The notes below the pieces were generated by a model that saw only the letters and a list, made by a program, of their open reading frames with translations, made no database searches and was not told the origin of the DNA. From Zygnema cylindricum (Eukaryota > Streptophyta > Zygnematophyceae > Zygnematales > Zygnemataceae), in contig JBBHKE010003266.1 of assembly GCA_037447655.1 (NCBI GenBank), positions 1-21,881 of the forward strand: a stretch of DNA of 21,881 nt, read 5' to 3'. Below are positions 1-7,555 of the stretch, one piece after another. Made by a program: the position numbers and the translations under genes. Each line of letters opens with the position of its first letter. Position 1 is the first letter of the stretch.

Positions 1-750
1 TTTTTTTTTTTTTAAAGTGTGAAAATGAACTGTGCATTGATTAATTTACATAATTTCATTAAAAAAAGGTGGAATTATGGAATTTAAAAAAAAGTGGACT
101 GTATATAATCAAAGTTCTTAATAAAATTGAAGTCAACAAAAAAATAAAAAAAGTAAAATGATTGAATGATTATTGCACAATAGAATAACAACATAATTAA
201 ATAAAGAAAAGACAGAAAGGCTAATAATTAAATGAACTAAAATGATTAAATGAGTAAATGATGAAAAAAAATGTCAATGTACAATTCCCTCCACACTATC
301 CTTCCAGCATTGTGAAAAATCCTAAACTGCAAAATTATATATTTAAGATGTATTTATTATGTATTATATAAATGTAATTGATTTAAAATGCGTTCAAAAT
401 TATGTAACTGCTATTAGCCTCTAGAAGACTTTCAAATTCCTTCATACCGTACACAAATTTCAGCATTTAATTTAATTTCAGTATTTATGCTTCTTGAGGA
501 CCTTGAGAGGTTGTATACCATCTTGAACTCTTCTTTTATTTTTATGTTTTTTTCCTGGACATTACGTATTCTGCAAAAAGATTGTCTAATTTAAATACAA
601 AAACCATGATCCGCTTACTTGATTTGAAACTATACTTCAAAATGTGGTGCGTTTCTGCACAAAAAATCATAAATTTCTTACGATTGTGGTGAATTTCATA
701 GCAATTATGGCGATCAGCTAAAAGAGAACTCATATTTTTCCTGTTTCAGT

Positions 751-813
751 ACTTTTTCCCGTAACAAAACTTTTTTCCGTAACAATACTTTTTTCCGTAA
801 CAATATTTTTTCC
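751..813. repeat. Short tandem repeat, about 19-bp unit, about 3 copies
   Basis: The unit is close to CTTTTTTCCGTAACAATA and occurs three times in a row with small changes, followed by a truncated copy. It is a local tandem duplication with no obvious function. Confidence 0.75.
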
Positions 814-938
814 TCTGTACTGCTCCCTGTTTAAATCTCCTTCATTACCTCCTATTACCTTCACCTCCAAATAATTTTAGTCTCATTCTGTTTATGATGG
901 CCGTTAATGAGTTGTAAAGCTTCTTCATTTAAAAAAAC

Positions 939-1111
939 CATGCCTCAGATTTTAATTTAAAATCATTTCTTCATGCCTCAAATTTTAATTTCAACTTTAA
1001 TTAACAATCAACACCAAATAAGAGACATAAAAGTCAAAAGAACAAACATAAAAATACCTTTGTCAAATCATGTAAGAAACCAACACTAAATAAGAGATAT
1101 AAAGTCAAAAA
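939..1111. repeat. Interleaved direct repeats
   Basis: Two direct repeat pairs lie here. CATGCCTCAGATTTTAATTT near 939 recurs near 973 with one change. A roughly 30-bp AACACYAAATAAGAGAYATA-type block starts near 1010 and recurs 72 bp later, near 1082. Both copies of the second pair lead into a similar TACCTTTG(T/C)CAA segment, so this is a local segmental duplication. On the minus strand the duplicated part ends in a splice-donor-like AAAGGTA in both copies. Confidence 0.6.
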
Positions 1112-1133
1112 AAATAAAAATTAAGCACTGTAC

Positions 1134-1335
1134 CTTTGCCAAGAATATGTCCACTGCCAAATGAGTTATCGTAGAACGAATATTCGTTTGAAAACTGTTT
1201 ACTGATAAAAGCTGAGCGGAGCCGAACAGAATTCAGCTTTACTGCTTGAAAAAAGTCTATTCTTTTGCCACTGACAAGATTTGCAGTTCCAGGAAACGAC
1301 AAACGAAATGAGAAACACAAACTAGTTGAAATCAT
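1134..1335 (-). CDS. Candidate N-terminal coding exon of an unknown host gene
   Basis: I do not recognise this protein. On the minus strand an ATG at 1335 opens a 67-codon stretch that ends at GGCAAAG|GTACAG, a good plant splice donor, leaving one base of the next codon. The predicted N-terminus is rich in Ser, Phe and basic residues with almost no acidic residues in its first 25 positions, as in an organelle transit peptide. Upstream (about 1690-1436) is a GA-rich leader ending in CTAAA|GTAAGT at 1436/1435, a near-ideal splice donor, which would make that segment a 5' UTR exon. An alternative acceptor (CAACTAG) lies 11 nt inside this ORF, so the start codon is uncertain. The next exon was not found. 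In such AT-rich DNA an open stretch of this size could be chance, and RNA evidence would be needed to accept it. Confidence 0.3.
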
Positions 1336-1705
1336 GACAGTTTTGAAATTATTTCTTGATTCGCAAAGAATAAATAAACATATATTATGGAATATTTAGA
1401 GAATATCAAGTCTATGAACTCCGGAAATTACTTACTTTAGGGCGATCACTTGTAAGAGATTCAAAGAGGAAATATAACGAAATATAAATCGAAATATATA
1501 CAAAAGAGGAGAAGATAATCTCTCTAAATAAACCTTCCAGCAAACTTTCCTTTCTAACAAATCCGAAAATCTTGTTTTAGGTCAAAAACTGCACCAAGCT
1601 TCACTTTCTTTTTAGGCTTTTACTCTCTTTCTTACTTTACTCCCAAGCTTGTGAAAATAGGTTCTGCAGTTTGATGTATCGTGACGTGACCTTGATGCAC
1701 GTGCT

Positions 1706-1755
1706 ATTTTGTCTGTTTGCGCCATTTTGTCCGTTTCTGTCCTTTTGTCCGTACG
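1706..1755. repeat. 18-bp tandem repeat, about 2.8 copies
   Basis: Units of the form ATTTTGTCYGTTTSYGYC repeat at 18-bp intervals from 1706, 1724 and 1742. They lie just upstream of the GA-rich leader of the candidate minus-strand gene, so they may be part of its promoter. That placement is inference. Confidence 0.65.
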
Positions 1756-2526
1756 TAGTGGCTACAACAAGTGACATGAGGGAGAGAGAGGAGGAGCAGA
1801 GCGTGGCATCCTCTTGGCCAGAAATAATTCAGTACGAAACAACGCTTTAGCGTGCGCGCGCACTAAACTCTTTACGTGCGCACTGCACTTTACTTACGCA
1901 TGTAATGCAGTTTCGAAAAAATGTATACAATTTTTAACACTCGATACAAAATTGAATTTTAGGCATGGGTGGGAGACTGGGAGCTATGCAAAGTATTTAC
2001 TATTTAGAGTATGTGTGCATTTTTCCTTTAGTTTTTTCGCCCTTAGAACATCTTTTCTCCGTGCACACTTTGGAAAATTGTTAATCTGACGGTTACGATT
2101 GAGATGGACGATTGGTGGTATCCATTGAGTCCATTCTCCAATCGAAGAGTGACGTGTGCACGGGGAAAAGACGTTATAAGTGGCGAAAACAAACATAACA
2201 CTAATAGTGATACGCAGTCTCCTGTAATTTTACCCTTTTTATTTTGCTATTTTCGCCTCCTTGTACCCTGTAGCATGATCGTACATATTTCTCGTTGTGC
2301 TACGTTACAAGAGCCGTAAGTTTCAAAACTGAACAATGAATAATGTCGGTGTTCGTACGCATACTTAAGATAAAGGTCAAAAAAGACAAGATAAAAGATT
2401 CAGCGAGGTTTCTGTCGGTGAGGATAATTTAACACGTGGCATGACTTAGAGGCCAGAGAGTGAACGGGCATGTTCTTTTTAGCTGCTGTAGTTAACTACA
2501 GAACTGTACAGAACTGTGCAGTACAT
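1756..2526. other. No gene recognised
   Basis: Less AT-rich than the flanks, with a GC-alternating patch (GCGTGCGCGCGCAC near 1852) and several ACGTG cores. Open frames of 70-90 codons exist on both strands, but none shows a recognisable domain, and overlapping frames on both strands are equally open. It could be promoter DNA of the candidate gene to the left. Confidence 0.4.
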
Positions 2527-2729
2527 TACACCGTGAATCGTCATTAGCCTTATGTACGCTATATCGGCACCCAAAAATTTTGACATTGATACCTTAAATA
2601 GAATAAATTACACTATTTAATAACGTGGACCATAATCTGCCACGTCTCCTGGCACTAAATTGGAATGGATGACGCTAATTTTTTCTTTACACTAATAATT
2701 TCTATACGCTAATAACGATTCAAGGTGCA
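2527..2729. mobile_element. MITE copy A (203 bp)
   Basis: The left end TACACCGTGAATCGTCATTAG and the right end, read as its reverse complement (TGCACCTTGAATCGTTATTAG), agree at 18 of 21 positions. The interior is related to copy B at 13885-14106, including an identical 21-bp block (GTGGACCATAATCTG followed by CCACGT). In copy A this block sits in an ACGTGG...CCACGT inverted repeat. It has no coding capacity, and the ends suggest a TA target duplication as in Tc1/mariner-derived MITEs. The superfamily is an inference. Confidence 0.7.
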
Positions 2730-2732
2730 CAG

Positions 2733-2955
2733 TACACCGTGTACCGCTATTAGTGTAAAAAAAAATTCCGCCACTTAAAACGATTGTAAGCATGCCGACA
2801 CTTAAACCCCTCGATTAAACCGAATTGGAAAATTTTCATATATAAAAAAAAACATAAACATTTACGATAAGAAAAAGTACAATCGGAAGTCGCACTCATT
2901 GTAATTACTGTACTTTGAAATAATCTACCCTAATAACGACGGCAAACCGTACAAT
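2733..2955. mobile_element. Possible second, diverged MITE of the same family
   Basis: Three bases after MITE copy A, a sequence TACACCGTGTACCGCTATTAG repeats the family left end. A weakly matching right end (CTAATAACGACGGCAAACCGTA) lies near 2931-2953. The interior does not obviously match the other copies, so this may be an end fragment only. Confidence 0.3.
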
Positions 2956-3900
2956 AAATTACCAAAAAAAAAGTACACAACTGTACGATTTACCCTCGAA
3001 ACGACGGAAACACTTCTGTAGCGTAATTACAACAGGCACAAAAGGACAACTCAGTTCGACTTTGTACGGCAGCCGGTTCAAATTAGCTTGATGCGATGTA
3101 GGGAGAGGGGGAAAGATCCGAGATCCGCTCACGAGCATCTTTGTTAACATCTACATGAAAGTAATTTGGTTTTTATTTTCCCGCCAAAATTTCAAAACAG
3201 GTTTATGGTATGAGGACAAAATTGTACATTATTGACGAACACTTTCAATACAACTAAAAACCTCTTTGAGTTATTTTGCAAAAAAACCCACCTTATTGAA
3301 ATCTATGCACAATATGGACCACCCAAAGTTTTTAAAAAATGAGTGAAGATAGAAAAAAACCAAAAACCTAAAATCAAATCAACGATCGCGTAATATCAAA
3401 ACCCTGAAATCCCTCAAAAATTTGAAATGGACTTACCAAAACACGACTAAGTCCCCAAAAACCCTCAAAAACCTTTAAACCCTAAGAATCTCAAAGTCGA
3501 CATATATTGAAGATTTTAGGCTGGAGGATCTCGAGAACTCAGGAACTCTTTAATATCGTGGACGACGAAGCTTATCGTATTTTCATCTGCACCACCCACT
3601 TGCAAAGATTGCAGCAATGAGAGACGAGCATCAAGACGATGAAGATTTCAAAATTTTATGAGACTTCTTTCAAATTCAAATTCAACAATAAGTTTGTTTA
3701 CCATCTCTCCACTCATTCCAACCTTTTCCAAATCTCCAAGCTGAAGAAAAAGAGATAAAGAGGAAATAAAAAAATGTTAGTCTCCATTCATGGAACTGTG
3801 AAGCATATATAATCATATATATATCTGTATTAATGGTATCAATATTAATGGTAATACCAACTATAATATACGATAATGACACATTATATAATAATGCATC
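2956..3900. other. No gene recognised
   Basis: AT-rich DNA. A stretch near 3390-3490 is rich in CCCTAAAAA-like words and contains one AAACCCTAA (telo-box) at about 3476. One such word is a common plant promoter element and is not a telomere. No convincing coding exon was seen. Confidence 0.4.
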
Positions 3901-4320
3901 TCAATAACAGTGCTAACATATGTAGTAATTGTAATGATAATGATGTTGGAGGAATGTCCACTTCGGACTCCACACGTGTGTATCGCAAAAAACGATGGTT
4001 CCGCCAGTGCGCCGTTTATTACACAAAATTTGGTTTCAGGCGCTTGCATGAACATCATCCGGGTAGCTCAGTTGGTAGAGCTAATGTACGCCTAGCACAA
4101 GGTCCCGGGTTCGTTCCCCGACATTGGTCATTTTCCAAAAATTTCACTTTGGCGCCCATGCGATATGTTGAATATCGCCGATCCTCAATAAATGATAACA
4201 ATTACAATACTAATAGTAAAACTAAAATGTGTATAGTCAAACATTATAAATAATAGTAATTTATGATAACAACAAATATAATTACACATGTCAATAACAG
4301 TGCTGACTCATGATAATGGT
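3901..4320. repeat. Direct repeats flanking a 390-bp segment
   Basis: TCAATAACAGTGCT occurs exactly at 3901-3914 and again at 4291-4304. The following 20-25 bases are also similar (an ATG then TAATGATA-rich sequence). The pair brackets the tRNA-like sequence at 4057-4129, and the DNA between is rich in TAA/ATG microsatellite-like words. It may be a segmental duplication, or a trace of insertion into a simple repeat. Confidence 0.6.
4057..4129 (+). mobile_element. Degraded tRNA-like sequence, likely SINE head or tRNA pseudogene
   Basis: It has a good Pol III A box (TAGCTCAGTTGG, 4064-4075) with an intact D stem (GCTC/GAGC). It has a near-consensus B box (GGTTCGTTCC) in a T arm with four of five pairs and a typical five-base variable region AGGTC. 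The anticodon stem and acceptor stem pair poorly, and position 58 of the T loop is T instead of A. A working tRNA is therefore unlikely. The geometry (73 nt) and strong A and B boxes fit a tRNA-derived SINE promoter or a dead tRNA gene. No clear poly(A) tail or target duplication was seen. Confidence 0.55.
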
Positions 4321-4994
4321 AATGATAGCAATAAAACTTATAGAAACAAATAAAATATAATAATAGTAACTAATAACAAGTAATAATCAATAAATCATTT
4401 ATAATAATTATTGAAAACGATAAATAATAAAAAGTAAATATACATATAAGACCTACATTTTCAATAGGTGCAAGGTCTCGAAGCGAAATAAAAGCATCCA
4501 CATTATCCTCTCCGATACCCTGCAAAAAAAAAAAAAAAACTAAATAAAAAAAAAAAAAAAAAGTAATATTTTTAAAAACCTGCAGATTTCAAGATATAAA
4601 ACTTAAAAAAAGAAGAAAAAGATTAAAAATATTATAGAATTAAAAATTTAGCAAAAATAACAACAAAATAAAAATTTAATAATATTGACATATTGAAGTA
4701 TTTTGAAAATAAAAAAAACAATTTTATTAGAAAATAAATAAAAAAAACAAAAAAACTTACCTTTACTTCCATGAGTTTTTCACTGCGCAATAACAAAACC
4801 CTCAATTTAAACGATAAAAAAATAATAAAGAATGACAAAAAAACGATAAAAATGACAGAAATAAAAAACAATTAACACCAAAAAAAATCAAATCAGCGAC
4901 AAAAAAATAACAAAATAACAATTTGACAAAGAAACGATAAAATTTAATATTAATAAAATAAAAATATTAAAACGGTAATGCTTTCTTTCTCGAT
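4140..4994. other. AT-rich low-complexity DNA, no gene recognised
   Basis: Dominated by TAA/ATA/AAT words and A runs, including A-rich tracts around 4525-4565. No feature beyond low complexity could be supported. Confidence 0.6.
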
Positions 4995-5130
4995 AAAAGA
5001 AGAAAATGAGAAGAGAGGAGAAGAAGGAGAGAGGAGAAAAGGGAGGGGGGGGAGAAAAGGGAAGAGAGGATGTGGAGAGGGGAGGGGGGAGAAAGAAAAA
5101 GAGAGGGAAAAGAGAGATAGGAAAAAAAGT
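4995..5130 (+). repeat. 136-nt homopurine (GA-rich) tract
   Basis: Nearly all A or G on the plus strand with only four pyrimidines (T at 5007, 5071, 5073 and 5118). The longest unbroken purine run is 63 nt (5008-5070), followed by one of 44 nt (5074-5117). Poly(purine)-poly(pyrimidine) DNA of this length can adopt triplex (H-DNA) structure. The translated open frames here are trivial consequences of composition. Confidence 0.85.
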
Positions 5131-5333
5131 TTTTTCCTCACCGCTTCGCAGTCTTAATATTTTGACAGATAGCATCATGCATATGCTGCAAGAAAAAAAA
5201 GTAATAAATAAATAAACAAAAAAATACAAATGAGTTTAAATGGACGATTTAAAAAAAAAAACGACAACAATAATCGACACCAGTAAAATAGAATTTTGTT
5301 GAAAAATGTTAAAAAAAAGGATACTACACGAAT

Positions 5334-5338
5334 CAAAC
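5334..5338. repeat. Target-site duplication, left copy (CAAAC)
   Basis: CAAAC immediately precedes the left LTR and is repeated exactly at 11318-11322 after the right LTR. A 5-bp duplication is usual for Ty1/copia integrases. Its perfect state supports a single intact insertion event. Confidence 0.95.
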
Positions 5339-5959
5339 TGTAGGATCTTAAGCAAAAGAGTTTTACAATAATAATTCACAATACAAAAAACATTACACAG
5401 CGGAAGCTCATAAAAGACAAGAGGAATATTCAGCCAAAAAGATTTATAAGTGTTCTTGGCCGAAGCCTCTTTACATCATGTCTCTTCTCTCTTCTCTCTC
5501 TTCACTATTAATCCTCTATGATTAATTGGTTGATTAATTAATACTCTGCACATGTACACTGCTGCCTATATATACTCGCTACTCTACACTAAGAGACAAC
5601 AAGATAAGACAAACAAAACTTAGCGTAGCGACGAAGTCTGTCCCTAGCTGACTGTGCACTCTTCAATGAAAATTCCACGAAGGAAGGCGCACGCGCTTTC
5701 TTCCTTCGAAACAACAAACTCCAAACGTTGACTTAACACGTGTCGCTTCACAAGTACACCTGCACGCAAAATCAAACATCTGTACATGAAGACAAAAGTC
5801 ACGCGAAACGAAATAGTATGTTTCGTTCGCGGACGCTTCAAAATTAGTACCACGAAACTTACATTGTACGTTTCGTATGATGACGTGGTACTTCACGTCA
5901 ATAATTAAATGTTGGTATGACGCTTCGCGGAAATACCGCGAAACGACAATAATCCAACA
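5339..5959 (-). repeat. 3' LTR of the copia element
   Basis: 621 bp, beginning TGTAGG and ending CCAACA on the plus strand. It is identical to 10697-11317 except A at 5616 versus G at 10974. The minus-strand TATA box is at 5567-5574. This LTR lies downstream of the RT-RNase H coding region, directly after the PPT. Confidence 0.97.
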
Positions 5960-5970
5960 ATCCCCCTCTT
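5960..5970 (-). other. Polypurine tract (PPT) of the copia element
   Basis: On the minus strand the bases directly before the 3' LTR read AAGAGGGGGAT, a typical primer site for plus-strand DNA synthesis. Confidence 0.85.
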
Positions 5971-5992
5971 ATTGTCGGAATCGCCAAACTCT

Positions 5993-7534
5993 TCAAAATA
6001 ATCCAAGTTTCGGTCGTCCCCTCTCAAACACATCATGTGTAGCAGCCTTTGTCAACAAATCAGCCGCCTCCTCTTTAGTTGGTACGTACGAAAATTCAAT
6101 CTCATTTGCCGTAACCAAATCTCTTACAAAATGCCATTGGATCCTGATGTGTTTCGTCCTCTTGTGAAACACAGGATTTTTCGCCAACGCCATAGAACTC
6201 ATGCTCTCAGAATGAATCGTCATACAACCAATAGGAATTCTTAACTCACGTAACATCTCCTTAATCCAAATCGAAGCCTTAGCTGCATGACACGCAGCCA
6301 TATACTCAGATTCTGTGGAACTCAACGCAACCGTAGGTTGTAGCCTTGAACTCCACGAGATCGCAGCTCCCCCAAAAATAAATGCATATCCTGACGTAGA
6401 CTTACTTGAATCAAAATCGCCGCCCCAATCCGCGTCACAATACCCAACACACTCCAAAGAATTTTTGTCAGAAGTAAACAAAAGTCCAAGATCAATCGTA
6501 CCAACCAAGTATCGAAAGATACGTCGTACGGCCTCCCAATGCGCCTTCTTTGGCTCGTGACAATAACGGCTTACTATAGAAACCGCGGCCGAAATATCTG
6601 GACGAGTACCAACGCTAAGGTACATAAGTGAACCAACCGCCTCTCGATAAGGTACGTCGATAGAATCCTCCTCTTCAAACTTACGAATGTTTAGGTTTGC
6701 ATCCAACGGTGTAGAAAGCGGTTTCGCGTCAGTCATACCGAATCTCTCCAAAATCTCCTTACAATATTGAGCTTGACTCAATTTAATGTTCCCCTTTTTG
6801 TCACGTATCACTTCAATCCCCAAAATATATCGTACCTCTCCAAGATCCGTTACTTTGAAATGTAATCCAAGATAACGTTTCAACTCATTAATGCGCTCCA
6901 ACTTGTCGCATGCCATCAAGAAATCATCCACATAAACAGAAAAGATGATTTGATCAACTCCTTCACCTTTCACGTAAACTCCACAATCGGACGTAGTCCG
7001 TACATATCCAAACTTCAATAACACTTGATGAAGTCTCAAATACCAAGTGCGTGGTGCTTGTTTTAAACCATATAATGATTTTCTCAAACGCCATACATTT
7101 CCTTCCTTCAAAGGAGAGACACCTTCCGGTACTTTCATATATACCTCTTCCTCCAACTCACCATTTAAAAACGCGGTCTCAACGTCCATTTGATGGACGT
7201 GCTTCTTCCCCATCGCTGCAATTGCAATAATAATCCGTAGTGAGTCGAACTTCACCACGGGAGCATAAGTCTCCTTAAAATCGATTCCCTCACGTTGTTG
7301 GAACCCCTTACACACAAGCCTCGCCTTGTACTTAATTATTTCACCCGACGCTCCAGTTTTGGTTTTAAAGACCCACTTTGCATCAATCGCCTTTTTCCCC
7401 TCCGGTAATTTCACTTTCTCAAAAGTTCGATTATCAACCACCGACTTAAATTCTTTCTCCCACGCCGGTTTCCACTTACTCTCCCAATCAACCGACCTTC
7501 TAGCCTCGACATAAGATTGAGGGTCGCCGGTCAT
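5993..7534 (-). CDS. pol: Copia reverse transcriptase-RNase H (3' half of pol)
   Basis: This 513-residue stretch follows the gag-PR-IN frame in the same frame, after an in-frame TAG at 7553-7555. It can be made by readthrough or by starting at the ATG at 7534. The RT region spans about residues 15-270 and carries the MDVETAFLNG motif (D117), the LYGLKQAPR motif and the catalytic YVDD at 201-204. RNase H spans about residues 360-480 with CDADW (D367/D369), SSTESEY (E408), and the NPVFHKRTKHI and DLLTKA ending typical of copia. Where copia RNase H usually has an Asp-Asn pair (CDNQSA-type motif), this protein has Glu443-Ser444. The common HIDI-type position reads HIRI. The reading frame is otherwise intact over its whole length. 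The protein copies element RNA into DNA and removes the RNA strand inside virus-like particles. Confidence 0.95.
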   Translation of the reverse strand: MTGDPQSYVEARRSVDWESKWKPAWEKEFKSVVDNRTFEKVKLPEGKKAIDAKWVFKTKTGASGEIIKYKARLVCKGFQQREGIDFKETYAPVVKFDSLRIIIAIAAMGKKHVHQMDVETAFLNGELEEEVYMKVPEGVSPLKEGNVWRLRKSLYGLKQAPRTWYLRLHQVLLKFGYVRTTSDCGVYVKGEGVDQIIFSVYVDDFLMACDKLERINELKRYLGLHFKVTDLGEVRYILGIEVIRDKKGNIKLSQAQYCKEILERFGMTDAKPLSTPLDANLNIRKFEEEDSIDVPYREAVGSLMYLSVGTRPDISAAVSIVSRYCHEPKKAHWEAVRRIFRYLVGTIDLGLLFTSDKNSLECVGYCDADWGGDFDSSKSTSGYAFIFGGAAISWSSRLQPTVALSSTESEYMAACHAAKASIWIKEMLRELRIPIGCMTIHSESMSSMALAKNPVFHKRTKHIRIQWHFVRDLVTANEIEFSYVPTKEEAADLLTKAATHDVFERGRPKLGLF

Positions 7535-7546
7535 ATTTTCCGTAAG

Positions 7547-7555
7547 TGATTGCTA
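7547..7555 (-). promoter_or_regulatory. In-frame amber stop in a readthrough context
   Basis: The minus strand reads TAG CAA TCA. The six bases after the stop fit CARYYA, the consensus that allows readthrough of the tobacco mosaic virus replicase stop (UAG CAA UUA). The frame upstream (gag-PR-IN) and downstream (RT-RH) is the same, with six sense codons between the stop and the next ATG. The soybean copia element SIRE1 is known to use stop-codon suppression, though for its envelope-like gene. A simple recent nonsense mutation is the alternative. Confidence 0.6.

Larger units (their letters stand above)
1..1133. other. AT-rich DNA, no gene recognised
   Basis: Mostly A/T runs with frequent stops in all frames. 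It starts with a T13 run. No protein family could be recognised in the short open stretches. If the minus-strand exon at 1134-1335 is real, the following introns and exons of that gene should lie here. Several splice-like GGTA and TTAG sites occur on the minus strand around 1000-1130, but I could not assemble a convincing exon chain. Confidence 0.5.

Noticed and set aside
1814-2319. Overlapping plus- and minus-strand open frames of 70-91 codons
   Set aside because: No recognisable domain, no codon-use signal I can see, and both strands are equally open. Not supported as genes.
3476-3484. Plant telomere-like AAACCCTAA
   Set aside because: A single unit in CCCTAAA-like low-complexity DNA; no tandem array, so not a telomeric repeat. 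At most a telo-box.
5006-5215. Open frames on both strands in the GA-rich tract
   Set aside because: They encode only Arg/Glu/Gly/Lys or Ser/Leu/Pro/Phe low-complexity protein, as any homopurine tract does.
5641-5896. Minus-strand open frames inside both copia LTRs (also 11002-11371)
   Set aside because: They are LTR sequence repeated in both copies, lie across the U3 palindromes upstream of the TATA box, and show no domain. Treated as chance open frames.
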